Below are positions 15,910-42,104 of a stretch of DNA of 64,000 nt, in pieces. Position 1 is the first letter of the stretch; each line of letters opens with the position of its first letter. The stretch spans positions 1,612,001 through 1,676,000 of the forward strand of contig CAVNZM010000015.1 of assembly GCA_963693365.1 (NCBI GenBank). Direction: 5' to 3'. The notes under the pieces are model-generated. The model worked only from the letters and a program-made list of their open reading frames with translations, had not been told where the DNA came from and made no database searches. The translations under genes and the position numbers were made by a program. The DNA comes from Amoebidium appalachense. Lineage: Eukaryota; Ichthyosporea.

Positions 15910-18606
15910 AGCTCGAGAGAGAGAGAGAGGGGGGGGGGGGGGGGGGAGGGGCGGGAAAGAAGGGGTGCATGTGCATGTTGCACTTCGGTAAAGGGCAAAA
16001 TGAATATAAGTGAAATTCAACCTCGTGCGTGTTGCTACTGGCTGTATTTTTATTGGCAGTTCCCACCTCTTTTCTGCACCTGGCTGTGTTTTGATTTGGA
16101 GTTTCCCATCCTCGCTGCACATGGTTCTCATTTGAGCACAAGCTTCTGTACGCCCCGCTGGTGGCGTGCATATGTATACACGTTACATGTAGCCTTGCCG
16201 CCCTGCCTCTTTTCCCCTAGGAAGCCCCGATTCAAAACTTATCTCCTGCATCCAGTTCTACGGACAATATTAGTTGAATAGACGTGTGTTTGCGAGTCTG
16301 ATCAACTATCACTCGAAACGAACACTTTCTGGATATCCGGCACCATAAGGTGCCATGGGTTCTTGGATGCCTCGAAATCAAGTTCCCAAACAGCAAAAAA
16401 GGATGGTTCTGTGTTTCGTGCTGTGTGCCTAAATGCACCTTCACAGTTTCCCCCCCCTCCCCCCCCCCCAGGCCTTTCTTTTTTCTTTTTTGCGGCGAAG
16501 CGGCACTGGCAGGAACAACCCGCGCAGTGTTGGCCGCAGGCCAATCAGTGGCGACTGGTCCATGATCACGCAGCAGGATTTATAGGCGCATATGATTGGC
16601 GATAGGGTCTGTTGGCGGTTGGACCATTCTTTTAAAGCAATACTCAAAAGAAACTGACTGGTTTAACTGCTTTACTGTATTTTTTTTTTGTTTTTGTTTT
16701 TATTTCTTCAAGCTTGTGTTGCTGTGAAATTGTACTCATCAGCATATACAAAACCGCATCTGCAAACCGACCGTGACGTTACCGGCTGTAGCCCGCGAAA
16801 CCTGGGCAGTGAGGGGTTTATGCACTTTGGACTGCTGCGGACATCGTCAGGGGCCTAGCGGCCTCACTTGACGGCCTACTGCGTTTTCCAGCGCAGCCAA
16901 TCAAATGCAGCTAGTGACTTATGTACACTGTATGTAGGCTAGAAGCTAGCATTGGTCAGTTGGTAGCTCCGAGAGAAAGTTCAGACAATATCATACTGTG
17001 CAGCATTAATAAAGGTGATCTAACACGGTCATTTCATAACGGATATACTGGGGGAGAGAAGTAGAAAAGAGAATAAAGCCGCCCATAATCTCCGGTTCTA
17101 CCACATTAGCTAACAGGTCACAGTTATTGATAGATACGCATCCGCCAGTAGTAAACCGCCCCCCACACATATTACACATACGAGCAGGAGACACCAAAAA
17201 CCGATTACAACGCCAAGACATAATCATCTTTGCATATTTATACGACACAGCGTCATGAATAAACGAATCTATATAGGAGCGAGATTGTCTAACGGTATCC
17301 GCCATACAGGCTACATAAGTTGGTGTTTTTGCTGACCTACAACACTGGGAGGGACTCGACACGTTAAGTAAAAAGGTATCTATTAGCCATAGACTTAAAA
17401 CTATTCATAGTCACACTATGGTCCAGCCGTACCTCCGGTGGAGTCGCCAGCCACTCCGCATATCGCTCGACAATGGGCAGAGACGATGTGGAAGGGAAGA
17501 GGTAGAGGGGCGAGTCCGGCGGGGATGCGTGTAGCCGGAAGAGTGGATGGGTCGGGGCAATGGCGGATAGGCGGGTGATGTGCTCGTGAAATTCGCCTTC
17601 ATGATCAGGTTAGTAATTCGTGTATGCGTTGTGATGGTAGTGTGAGTGCGTATCGGCTCAAGGAGATTCGGGTCAGACTGGTTTATAGTGTACAACGGTT
17701 AACAGAAGCAATCGCTTTTCCTGGTTGAGCTAGGCTAAACAAAGCCGGACACCTTTATCAAACGATCATAAAATATACATTTTATATGAATTATACACTT
17801 GCGGTTTATACAAAATAAGATGTCATTACTCCATCAGTTGTCACTCGAGATGCCATTTTGTATAGGGATTTTGCGATTCGGGCCGTTGTATTGTTGCCTT
17901 CTGATCCGCTCAAGCAAGCGAGCCTGGCAGGCTCCCAAACGGTGTTCAACTATTAGCTAAAAGTCATGTGCTGCGCTGAGCACTCGTGAAACATAGACGC
18001 ACAAGCGGCGAGATGGACGAAATAAATATTTAAAAGAAGCTTATGAGTGGCCCATATGCTCATCTGATAAAGAAGGCGCTAAACGGCAGGTAAAAGTGTA
18101 ATTAGAAAACTAGACTAAAAGAAAATGAATTCAGGGATTCTCCCCCCCCCCCCCCATCTCTTTTGTGTAGTTTTCTGCAAGGTTTTGCGGCCTTAGAGTT
18201 GGTGTAAGCCGGCCTGTTCATCTATCCATATGGCTTCCCTCGTTAATATTCTAAGGTCAACATGTACTAAGTCCTGCGCAAAATGTTGCGCAAAACCTAT
18301 CTTTCCTTGTTGCTATAAAGCACGATCCTCGGTACTATATTTCCAAGGATGAGGAGCCCCAAATACCAATAATGCTCATGGCGATTGGCTGTTTATCATG
18401 TCGCCCAAAAGCACTCAGATAAGTTACTGTATGATAATGACCAGGTTCAGCCAGTTTTCCTTGGAACACAAGAGAGACCTCAAGCCAACTCATGATTTTT
18501 TTTGCCATGAAGGGATTTTCTTGTCATGGAATCTGCTTTCTGATGTTTTAATTTACTTGCGCATTAGTCAGAGACGAGTGTGTGTAAAGATTTAGGAAGG
18601 TTAAAG
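14857..18606. other. Long intergenic region, mostly free of simple repeats
   Basis: No recognisable gene. Simple repeats are limited to a GA/G block at 15841-15947 and short C-runs at 16451-16468 and 18142-18155. CCAAT-type boxes cluster at about 16541, 16592 and 16897, and a TATAAAG lies at 18314. Unassigned ORFs: 15108-15479 minus (123 aa) and 17006-17362 minus (118 aa). Confidence 0.5.
17006..17362 (-). CDS. Unassigned ORF, 118 aa
   Basis: I recognise no family. The reading frame is not low complexity and has several cysteines (ARMCNMCGG in the middle), unlike the repeat-driven ORFs elsewhere. The frame ends shortly before an AATAAAG on the plus strand. It could be an exon of an unannotated minus-strand gene, a decayed element or chance. 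Confidence 0.2.
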   Translation of the reverse strand: MSSPSQCCRSAKTPTYVACMADTVRQSRSYIDSFIHDAVSYKYAKMIMSWRCNRFLVSPARMCNMCGGRFTTGGCVSINNCDLLANVVEPEIMGGFILFSTSLPQYIRYEMTVLDHLY

Positions 18607-19683
18607 ATGGCGCCTTTCTCTTACAGCACGTTTGACTGCGCCATGGGCTGTTCGCACCCGAAATGTCATCCCACCCCCTCCCGGTGTCACAATGTTGCCA
18701 CTCCAGTTACGGATTTCCTCTCGGAATGGGGCGAACGTAAGCTCGAAGGTCACAGGCATGACGAATCTCTTGCGGCATTCGTTGATAGAATACGAAACGA
18801 AAACACGGTCACCACTGAGACGTTCATCCTTGCACTTTTATATGCCGACCGGTATCGCAGACACGGTGACGCTCGGTCCCAACCTGCGTGCGGGCACTGC
18901 GTTTTCGTTGGTTCTCTCGTTCTTGCTTCAAAATATCTTCAAGACGTTCCCTACAACAACAGCCACTCGGCAAAGCTTGCAGGAATCGACCTTGCATTGC
19001 TGAACTCTGTCGAAGTGTGGCTGTTGCAAGGGATTCGCTGCGAGCTGTACGTTGTTGCAGAGCACTTTGCCGAGTGGAAAGATCTCTACAAAGCTGAGAA
19101 TTGGTCGTATTCTCGCGCGCTCGAGGCTCCCGCCGCCTTTCCGACATCCACGTGTCCACGACCAGCCTCACCACGTTCATATTATGGGGCTGACCAGCCC
19201 ATGTGCTACAATTCACACGAGCGCATGGCTGTTCCACGGACTACCAAATATGAGCACCTTGCAGCAAGCCTAACCCCGCCATACTCGGCCAGAGGCTATC
19301 ACACACCAGCAATGTATACGATGGCCGATCCCTGCTACCTCCCCGACCCAGACACTTATTACCCATCTGAGTCCAGGGAATGTCCAAAAACAGTGGCCCA
19401 CACTTCTTGCTCGTCATACTGCATGGTAACGTCTTCTTGCGACAGCTTGGAGCCGGCATACAGCCCATTGGTACATCATCACGAACGAAGCCACAGCCGC
19501 CAAAGCATCCGTTTCCAACCTTATCGGAGGAGCGGGCTTTCTCCTGCGTATGCCGACTTGCACGTGGAGAGAGGGACAGCGGCGTCAATGTGTACACCTG
19601 CTTGGTCATCGAGGTATGCGAGAGCGCACATGCCAACTTCAAACACGAATGCGTATTTTCCGGGCTGCTCGGTGGTCGTGTGA
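18607..19683 (+). CDS. PHO80/PCL-like cyclin, intronless, 358 aa
   Basis: Cyclins of this group bind and activate PHO85/CDK5-type kinases in phosphate sensing, glycogen control and cell-cycle signalling. The cyclin box spans about residues 54-158: SLAAFVDRI, FILALLYADRY, FVGSLVLASKYLQD, LAGIDLALLNSVEVWLL and ELYVVAEHFAEW. This order is typical of the Pfam 'Cyclin' (PHO80) family. ATG at 18607 sits in a good context (AAGATGGCG), and the frame extended upstream of it has only a GTG. The roughly 200-residue tail is rich in Tyr, Pro, Ser and His with no domain I can name. It is the only intact gene here without introns. A partner kinase is not in the window. The cyclin call is firm; the exact subfamily is inferred. 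Confidence 0.85.
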   Translation: MAPFSYSTFDCAMGCSHPKCHPTPSRCHNVATPVTDFLSEWGERKLEGHRHDESLAAFVDRIRNENTVTTETFILALLYADRYRRHGDARSQPACGHCVFVGSLVLASKYLQDVPYNNSHSAKLAGIDLALLNSVEVWLLQGIRCELYVVAEHFAEWKDLYKAENWSYSRALEAPAAFPTSTCPRPASPRSYYGADQPMCYNSHERMAVPRTTKYEHLAASLTPPYSARGYHTPAMYTMADPCYLPDPDTYYPSESRECPKTVAHTSCSSYCMVTSSCDSLEPAYSPLVHHHERSHSRQSIRFQPYRRSGLSPAYADLHVERGTAASMCTPAWSSRYARAHMPTSNTNAYFPGCSVVV

Positions 19684-21495
19684 TGTGACCTAGAAACTTA
19701 GAACAAACGAATATGATGTTTTTTAGGTTAGAAGGACAAAGTTTTCTTTTGCCGTTTGTTATTACCGAACGATATGTAGGAATGAATATTACCTGAACAT
19801 AATGTGACTGTTGAAAGACCGAAAAAAAATTAATTGAAATAGCTGTAATTCAAAGAGATTTTTTCCTTTTCAAGTTTTTGTTGGTGAGCTTCAAAAACCG
19901 TAGCAGCTCGTGAACTTAGCGTGTTGCAGCAAGTTGTGTTGTAACTTAAAATAATGGATATATTTTGTTGTACTTGAAAATGTACGTTGAAATACAACCT
20001 GGCTTGGACAACGACCAGATGCCGTTTGAGGTATGAGAAATGGGGCTGTGAATAAACACAGTTCACCAATAAATGTAGAAAAGCATGCTTCGATGGTATT
20101 ATTACTGCCATAGCACGTGACTACGTGAGTTGTGTCTGTTGATGTGCGCGTGCAACGAGACATTAGGTCACGGCTCGTAAACTGCATGGTTGCATAGCTA
20201 CCGTCACATGGACGGGCACATCATCCTGTATCAAAGCGGTGTCCGCTTACATCCGCCCGATCGGGATTGAGTCGTATGACCCTTTGCTGCAAGTTTTGTT
20301 TTGCCATGGTCGCGAACAAAGAGACCACTCATGGCAAGTGCGCACTGAGTGTGCGGTGAGTTAGCACTTCAGGATAGACCGCTACGGGGTCTTTACCGTC
20401 CTTCCAGATCTTGGTCGGGTTGCCACTCAAGAAGTTCCGGCTGGTATCTTCGAACCTGTAGCTATATGTGCATGTGCACATTGCCATGACTACGCTGCAG
20501 CTGTACGATGTCGTTAGTGGCAACACCACATGCATCTAGGGCTAGGTAGAAGGGATGTCTTACTCAGTGACGGCGGCAAGAACCAACATAGGGACCTTGT
20601 GTGACTTGTTGCAAGATCATGCAATTTCTTGCAACGTACATGTGCACCGTTCTGAGTCACTGACGCTGACTGTGGCAAGCGAAATCCTATGTCGCAAATG
20701 GCAAACCTTATAGTGTCGCGGGCCGGCAGGGGGCCGCAAAAGGACGGGTCGCTCCTCTATCAAGGCTTCTTGCGACCCTCGGGCCCGGTGCCCCCTGGCT
20801 GGAGCAGGCTCCGAACGATCTGCGTAGGAATGTTAAAAGTGATCAGCGAACACCAGCTATTGGTGGATCGGGAATTTGCGTAAAAATTGTGGGCTTGTTT
20901 TTCTCCGAGCTTCAAGTCCTAGCGCTGAACTTCGTTTGCCAAGTTGCACTTCGCCTTCACAGAACAGTGGAAACCCTCCCGTCACTTTCAGCAACAGAGA
21001 AAAGAAAAAGGTTTAAACTAGCCGTTTGGCCAAGGGCGTACATGCCTGGGCTTTGCTAATTCATCTTACAGCTGCACGCACTGGCATCTGCTTTGAAACT
21101 ACTGCTACTATTGGGCATTCATTGGGGGTGACCAACTGCACTAATGATGACATTAGATAATGCCTTGATGGAATCATTGAAGTCTATTTAATTTTGTCCT
21201 ATCTATTACATATGCATAAAGATTGGAAGCTACATCGTTCAATTGAACATTTGGAGGTTAACCAGGCCGATGCTCATAGTGCGGTTGGCGCAGATCTGTA
21301 GTGAAATCACGAAGTTGATCATCTTGTTGTTGTTGGGTTCAGGCTCACAAGGCTATACGTACCTAAATTGCTTACCATAAACCAGAGTCTATAAAAAACC
21401 GCCAGTCACAGATCTCCGTTTTCTTATTCTGAGCTTGGCAAAGAAGAAAGGTTGCCGAGTGCACCCCCGTCACTGAAAAACAAATAAAACCAAGC
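19684..21495. other. Intergenic region between the cyclin and the phosphodiesterase
   Basis: No simple repeats of note. Candidate polyadenylation signals AATAAA at 20051 and about 20071 could serve the cyclin. A 68-aa minus ORF at 20329-20535 has a few structured-looking residues (YSYRFEDTSRNFLSGNPTKI) but no recognisable family. Confidence 0.4.
21390..21396 (+). promoter_or_regulatory. Candidate TATA box of the phosphodiesterase gene
   Basis: TATAAAA lies about 105 bp upstream of the start codon at 21496. Similar TATAAAAA sequences are found at 54511-54520 and 61658-61665 on the minus strand. Confidence 0.5.
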
Positions 21496-34777
<13,282 letters not shown>

Positions 34778-35160
34778 ATGGTGTTAGGCAAAGAACTCCC
34801 AGATCTTCCTGAATTCGATCTTTCATCGAAGTCTTCTCTTTGCTCCGCCATGGCGACGGATGCAAAAAACATGACGATTCAACCTTGTTTGCAAAGAGAG
34901 AATCTTACGTATACGGCATGCTATTGCGAGGAAAATGTGTGGAAGCTGTGTGAGGCGATAGGGAAGAATATGGGGGAGGAACGGTTGAGGGACTACACGG
35001 TGTGTTTTATCAGCAACGCGCAACAGATGGTGGGTGTCTTTTTATTGTTACATATTTTTTGTGTGTGCAGGCTCGTACGTGCATACGTGCGTATGCGTGT
35101 GTGCGTGCGTGCGTGTGCGCGCGCGCGCGCGCGCGCGTGTGTGTGCATGCACGTGTGTGT

Positions 35161-35219
<59 letters not shown>

Positions 35220-35592
35220 TTTTGAGGGCAGAGGGGAGGGAGGTGGAGAAGAGATGCATTTTACCTTTGTGTGTGTGGGTGTGCTCATGTGTGTGCGTGT
35301 TTGTGTATATGTTTACAACTGCACGAGTACAGGATTTCCCTCATTTTCTCCCTTTCTCTTCTCCCTGTAAATTTTTTCGTAGCACTTGTTCGTTGGAATT
35401 TTTGTGGGTATTCTTGTTGCTCGTGACTGAAAGAATGTGTAACGGATTAATAGCATTGCCGACAAAATACAAGCACACGGAGAGTTGTACAACAGACGTG
35501 GCAAGATACTCTATGAGGAGACATGAAGCCTGTATGCCCACCCACACTGACCTTGTACGTGCACATGAACGAGTGCACACACATGCACACAC

Positions 35593-35653
<61 letters not shown>

Positions 35654-35741
35654 CAAGCACATCCACGCACACATGCACTCGCACGCGCCTGCGCAGACAC
35701 GCGCACTCACACACAAGGATGGGCGCACACGCGCGCGCGCG

Positions 35742-35790
<49 letters not shown>

Positions 35791-35792
35791 GC

Positions 35793-35872
<80 letters not shown>

Positions 35873-36162
35873 GCCGATATGGTGTCAGAAATCGTCTGAA
35901 GTGGAGGACAATCTCGTCGTTTGGGTAAGGAACCAGCGTTATTCCTACCTTAAATTTTTTACAATAAGATATCCTGGGAATATGATTGCCTCTTTTTTCT
36001 TGTTTACGTAACCTCTCATGATTGATTCTTTGTTTTTGTTAATGCGATGTCTCACCCACATCAATACTTCCCTTTTCCGGGTCTTTTTATTTTTTATTTT
36101 TTTTTGTTTTTTTTATTTTTTGGTGCGTGTTCGTGTTGTGGGGATGGGGTGGGGTGGGGTGG

Positions 36163-36215
<53 letters not shown>

Positions 36216-36511
36216 GGGATACAATGACGGAGATGTGCTGTAATGGTTGTTTTTTTTATCCTTTTTTTTTTTTTTTTTGCACAAATGGAACTAACGTCAA
36301 TTCCTTCACAGGACTACCATGTCGTTCTTATCCAGGAAAGGTAGGAGCTCCCCCCCCCCCCCCCCCCCCCCCAACCATTCACCCCTCCTTTTTCCTCCAC
36401 CGCCCACAATATAAAAAGGATGGTAGTGGCATGTGTATATGTGTGATGGTGATTGTGGTGAGGGAGTGGGTGATGTGGTGGTGGTTGGTGGTGGCGGTTT
36501 TGGGGGCCCGG

Positions 36512-36548
<37 letters not shown>

Positions 36549-36805
36549 GGCAGGCTTAGAGATTTGTTTGGTGACGGGCGCGGTTAGTATCATCTGCCTA
36601 CATGATCTTTGGATTCTCTTTTTGCTTTTTTCGTCGTCCTTCTTCTACGCTTCCCTGGGGGGGGCAAGGGGGGGAGGGGGGGGGGGGGGGGGGGGGGGGG
36701 CAGGGGTGGGGGGTGTATTTTCGGAAGGGGGGGGGGGGGTTTGGGGGGGGGGGGGGGGGGGATGGGGGGAGGGAGGGAGGGGGAGAGAGAAGGGGAGAGA
36801 GAGAG

Positions 36806-36842
<37 letters not shown>

Positions 36843-38391
36843 CACACTACAACCAATCTGGGTGATGATAAAAGGTGAATCTCTCTTCTCTGGGTGTTTC
36901 CCAATGGCCAACTCGTAATCGATAATCGTTTCACTCGCGTCTTTACTCTAGTTCAAGCAAACCTCACAGAATTGAAGTTCAAATGCTTTTAGACCAAAAA
37001 CATATTAACATATTTATATATATTTTTTTTAACAGGGACGGAGAGGAGGCGTATATATATGATCTCGACACGACGTTGCCTTGTCCCTGTCCCCTGAGGG
37101 AATATGTCCAGGGGGCATTCAAACCACACCTACTGTTGAAGAAGGAGTATAGAAGGTGGATGCACTGCACATGCACACACACGCACACACACACACACAC
37201 ATAAACACACACACACACAAGCGCGCACACACACACAGGCACACACGCGCGCGCTCGCGCGCGCGCACACACACACACATGCTTGCGTGTTCTTAGTTTC
37301 CTTCCTTTTTTTGTTTGTTTGTTTGTTTGTTTGTTTGTTTGTGTGTGTGCGCACGTGGGCGCGCGCGCGCGTGTGTGTGTGTGTGTGTGCACGCGCTTTT
37401 TTATTTTTAATTTATTTAATTTTATTTTATTTTATATTTTGGGGGGGGAGGGGGGGGGGTTTGTTGTTGCTGTTGTCATACAGAACACGTCTGCCGAAGG
37501 TTGTTATGCGCCCAATTGTGGTGTGGTGTGAGGTGATGCGGTGTGTGTGTGTTTGTGTGTGTGTGTGTGGTGTGTGTGTGTGTGTGTGTGGTGTGTGTGT
37601 GTGTGTGTGCCTTCCTGTCTATACCTCTGCCTGTGTGTCTATTCCTGCAACGTACGTGTTGCTTATGCCTGTGCCTGTTTTGCCCACATATGCCTGTGTG
37701 AGTGTATGTTTTGTGTGCAAATGCTCTTTCGCGCAGGCACACACATGCTTGTAAAATTGTTCTTTTGCATGTAGAGCCGAAGTGTGGGCATACACCTACA
37801 GGATGGTAGCACATGCATAAGCACGTGTATGTTCTAACAACTGTGTAGGTGCACGTCATAGCGTGTGTGTGTACATTCACATTATAGCACGTGCACGCAC
37901 TGACGGGTGTGTGCACATGCGTGTTTTAACAGGAGTTTCCGACTGGTCCCTGCGAGGGACTATCTGTCTATGTTTGCCAGCGACCGCAGTCACATGATCG
38001 ATGAAAATGGAGAGTACAAGTCAGAGCCCCCACCGTATCCTCCAATCAGAACATCAGGTAGGTGGGGGAATTGGGTTTCTCTGTGTAATTTTGCCGTAAA
38101 TTTGGATATTTGAGCATGTGGGGGAAAGGACGCGACCGAGGATGTGGGAGAGAAGGGGGGGGGGGGGGGAGAGAGAGAGAGGGGTGTTTGGGGGAGAGGG
38201 GGGGGGGAGGGGGGGGGGGGAAGGTGGTGATAAGGAGATTGAGAGATCAGGTGTCTTGCTATTCGTCCGCTAAATGCCATGGCCATGTGGGTGCAGGCAG
38301 ATTGGTTTAGGAGGTTTTCTGTTGTCCAAAATAGGCAGCTACATAGGCAGGCATGCATGCAGGCATTCTACATACCGTGCCTGAGGGATGG

Positions 38392-38488
<97 letters not shown>

Positions 38489-38813
38489 CGCGCGTGCGCG
38501 TGCGCGTGCGCGTGTATGTGTGAGTGTGTGTGCGTGTGCGTGTGTTTGTGCGTGTGTTTGTGCGTGTGTGCGTGTGTGCGTGTCAGTGTGCGTGCATGCG
38601 CGTGCGTGTGAGTGCGTGTGAGTGCGTGTGTATTCGTGCGTGTGTGCGTGCGTGCGTGTCAGTGTGTGTATGCGTGTGTGCGTGTGTGCGTGTGTGCGTG
38701 CGTTCGTGCGTTGTACGTACGTTTTCCTTGGGTTTGTTAGTGTGCTGTATGCATCTTTGCCTCTCAACCTCTCTCTCCTCCTACCCAACCCCCTTATCTA
38801 TCTCTCCCTCACT

Positions 38814-38846
<33 letters not shown>

Positions 38847-39337
38847 TACTCCCACCACCCCTCCCCCACCCGGGCACCCGTGCCTCCCCTTCAACCGTGT
38901 GTGAGGGCATGATAATTATGTCTGTTTTCGCCCGATAGTCAACGGTGTGTGTACCTTTAACCGGCACGGCAAATTATTCTTTTTCCCCTACTAATACTTT
39001 TGTGCTGGCCGAGAGGCCGGAGCGGTTAAACAACTACATTCCACTTAGCTTTCTGTTCATGACAGGCAGCCAATGAGTCTTGGTTTCCTCCTCTCTCTCT
39101 CTCCCTGCATTCCGCTCCCTTTCCCTCTTCCTCTCTCTCTCTCGCGCGCGGTCTTTCCTTCCTTCCTTCCTTCTTCTTTCTCTTTTCGGTTGGGTTTTTG
39201 TGTACATGATAACTAACCATTCATATGCTGTGTTTGCAGAGTGCACTATGAATCTGGCCCAGTTTACATCGATGACTCCACTCACCGGCCCAGGGAGAGT
39301 CGTCGATCTTAAAGCACTCATGAAGATATTTGCTTAA
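34778..39337 (+). CDS. NTAQ1: Protein N-terminal glutamine amidohydrolase, 6 exons, 225 aa
   Basis: Converts N-terminal glutamine of proteins to glutamate, the first step of the Gln branch of the Arg/N-degron pathway, in cytosol and nucleus. Exons: 34778-35029, 35871-35924, 36312-36340, 37036-37155, 37933-38057, 39240-39337 (678 nt, frame closes). Catalytic triad by comparison with human NTAQ1: Cys50 in [13 protein letters not shown], His105 in WDYHVVL and Asp121 in [13 protein letters not shown]. Also conserved: [17 protein letters not shown] and MNLAQFTSM. The N-terminus is about 22 residues longer than human, so Met25 (34850) is an alternative start. Exon 3 is a 29-nt microexon. Intron 1 is bounded by (GT)n after the donor and about 120 bp of (CA)n running into the acceptor. 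Confidence 0.95.
35098..35870 (+). repeat. Complementary GT and CA tracts inside NTAQ1 intron 1
   Basis: GT-rich sequence at 35098-35218 (with a GCGC core) is followed after about 360 bp by CA-rich blocks at 35577-35650 and 35744-35869. The last CA tract ends in the splice acceptor ACACAG at 35870. The arms are reverse complements over well above 50 bp. Confidence 0.95.
37310..37341 (+). repeat. (GTTT)n tract
   Basis: Eight GTTT units in NTAQ1 intron 4, followed by GT/GC repeats. CA-rich sequence precedes it at 37170-37278, so this intron has the CA block first and the GT block second. Confidence 0.9.
38394..38710 (+). repeat. (GT)n passing into GCGT/GTGC variants
   Basis: A pure GT tract to 38480 and then 230 bp of degenerate GT/GC repeats in NTAQ1 intron 5. 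A C-run of about 30 bp follows at 38816-38845. Confidence 0.95.
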
Positions 39338-39385
39338 AGGGTGTTAAAGAAAGAAGGAATTGGGTGCAAGGAGTGGGAAGGGGAA

Positions 39386-39424
<39 letters not shown>

Positions 39425-40622
39425 CAATTTTCGAATGGCTCTATATACGCGTATGATGAGAGTGTAGGTTGCATGAGAGGTCGACTTGCAACCTATACGT
39501 ATACCATTGTTTCTTTAATTCTTTTTGCCGGTTGCTGGTTGGTTGAATTTGAGACGCTGCATGTGTCACAACACAATACATGTATTAGTGTTAGGGACAA
39601 ATATGTCTAATATTAAATCACGAAAATAATTGGCTGCCGTTATGAAATTTGCACGCGAGTAGACCATACATAGCCAATCATAATGAATGCCTTTCCCTCG
39701 TACTCTGAGAGGGTTTGCCATGGAAATTCATGATGCCTTAGATTTATGTTTTGGGCTGAAATTTCACTCCCATTAATATTGTGTGGGTGGGTGTATGGTA
39801 GTGACACCGATATAAATATCGGATAGATTCATGTGGTTGTACGCATTGGCATATCATAGTATGCCTGTACATGAACAATGCAGACCAATAAAATTCAATT
39901 CATTTATGTGTCTATGGAGGTGGATTGTGCATATCTTTTCCACCCATGAATTCAGCTATGTAATACTTATGCAAAAGCACATGTGCTTTTTTATTGCAAG
40001 CCAATGTATGGACGAATTATAAAATTATAGATCTGTGCCATGCATGCATAAATTTCCTGAAACGTTAACGTTAACATCACAGCCCTTTTGATCTTCCGGC
40101 TAGACTTCAATTACACGCATACGTTCCAAGTTCATTACTGGTTGGTTTCAAATTCGATTCGTTCGGAACACCCATACACGGTAATTTTTTTCCGCCATGT
40201 GCCGCTCACCGCTGAGTTACGTACACTTGTTTTCTTAAAGACACTTGAATACACTAGGGTGCAAAGACAGCATGAAATAGCAATAAAAAACAAACAAAAA
40301 TAAAAAATAAAAAACGAGATTACAGGAAGGTGTAAACATGTAAACTTCTTCTGTTCGTATGCCTTGCGTCTGCCTGTACAGTACAAACATCGAGTTTGTT
40401 CATGTCGCCTACAAATAGATGCCAGAGCACTAAACCACCTTGAAACTTATCTTTACACTACATCAACATTCGCATAATTACTTAGATTTTGTTTTTGGAT
40501 ATTCAACCACTTGCAGGAGATCCACGTTTTCTAAACATACGAAAATTAGGTGAATTCATAGAAAATAGAACAGTGCCAGCCTGGTTACTCTTTCAGAGTA
40601 CAAGCATTGAAAATCGGCAATT
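39338..40622. other. Intergenic region between NTAQ1 and ZNHIT6 (convergent 3' ends)
   Basis: Contains one G-run (39388-39421) close to the NTAQ1 stop and is otherwise free of simple repeats. A candidate NTAQ1 polyadenylation signal AATAAA lies at 39887. No gene seen. Confidence 0.6.
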
Positions 40623-40628
40623 TTTATT
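40623..40628 (-). terminator. Polyadenylation signal overlapping the ZNHIT6 stop codon
   Basis: On the minus strand the end of the reading frame reads TACGAATAAAAATTG. The TAA stop lies inside AATAAA, so the 3' UTR would be very short if this signal is used. Confidence 0.5.
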
Positions 40629-41878
40629 CGTAAATTTTCAATCCAGTATCCACCCTCTCCACCTTCACAGTGACTTCCGCCAAATCTTTCCCTTCACCCT
40701 TCCCCTCGTTCCCTTCACCACCACCCTCAATCATTTCCTCGTCCTTCATGTTGATATCCTCGTTGCTATCCACTTCCTTGATCTTAACCTTCTTCCTTGG
40801 TTCTGTCTCCGGCTCGTCGTCGGCCGGTCGCACCTTTTTCCTCGGACATATCTCGCCCTCCTCCTCTCCCTCGGTCAACTCTTCCTCACTTGATTCTTCC
40901 TCCTCGCTGCTGCTGTCGGACTCTTCCGAGGAGCTGTTGATATGATCGAGTGTGGTGAGGAAACTGTTGCTATTGCAATGCCTGATGCAATATCATAGCA
41001 CAAGCACAACCCCCCCCCCCCCCCCCCCCCCCCCCCCACCTCCCCCCCCCCCCCCCCCTCTCCCCCCCCCCCCCCCCCCTCTCCCCCCCCCCCCCCCCCC
41101 CTCTCCCCCCCCCCCCCCCCCCCACCTCTCCCCCCCCCCCCCCCCCCCCTCCCCCCCCCCCCCTCTTCCTCCTCCTTGCACACCCATCCGCACTTGAATA
41201 GACAGGCAAACACAAAAAAAACATCACACACACACACACACACACACACACAAGCACACAAGCTTGCGCGGGGGCACACACACACACACAAACACGAAGA
41301 CACCGTGAAAGATACACATACGAGCGCGCACACACGCGCGCACACAGGCACACACATTCACGGTATATACAAAACCAAGCCCCCTCACCTGCCCCCCCCC
41401 CCCCCCCCCCAACCCATCCACCCACCCACCCACGCTCCCCTTCCCATTCCCCATCTCCTCGCCCCTCACTCTCTTACCACATCTTCCACTGATAACAGCG
41501 AGGACCTCCCCCCTCCCCCCTCCCCCCTCCCCCCTCTCTCTCTCTCACACACACACACCCAACCTTCCTCTTCCCCACTTCCTCCCCCCTCCCTCCCTTA
41601 CATCTTTCACTGATAATACACTATCGAGGAACCACCCAAACCCACCTTTCCTCGCTACTTTCTTCCTCCTCACTCTCACTGCTGCTCTCCTCGTCCAGCC
41701 CTTTAAATTTCCGGATTTCCGACGATGTGGCCACGAAAAACACCGGAAATTCCACAAGTTCCGTATCTTGCAGTGCTTCTTTTATGGTTGAGTCCAGAGG
41801 TATTTTTCGGTATCTGATCGAGCCCTGGAATGCATGTGTGCGTGTGTGTGTGTGTGTTTAGGCAGGAAGGGCCCCCGG

Positions 41879-41932
<54 letters not shown>

Positions 41933-42045
41933 TGAATGCATTAAAGGGTTGGAAACACCCTGATGGAGGAGGTGACACCAAAAGGCAAAAAACCAAACGT
42001 CACAAAAAAAAAAAAAAAAAAAAAAAAAAACCGCATCCAAAACCA

Positions 42046-42104
<59 letters not shown>

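Noticed and set aside
39005-39040. tRNA-Leu/Ser-like D-arm (GGCCGAGAGGCCGGAGCGGTTAA)
   Set aside because: The downstream sequence does not form anticodon or T arms, and it lies in an NTAQ1 intron.
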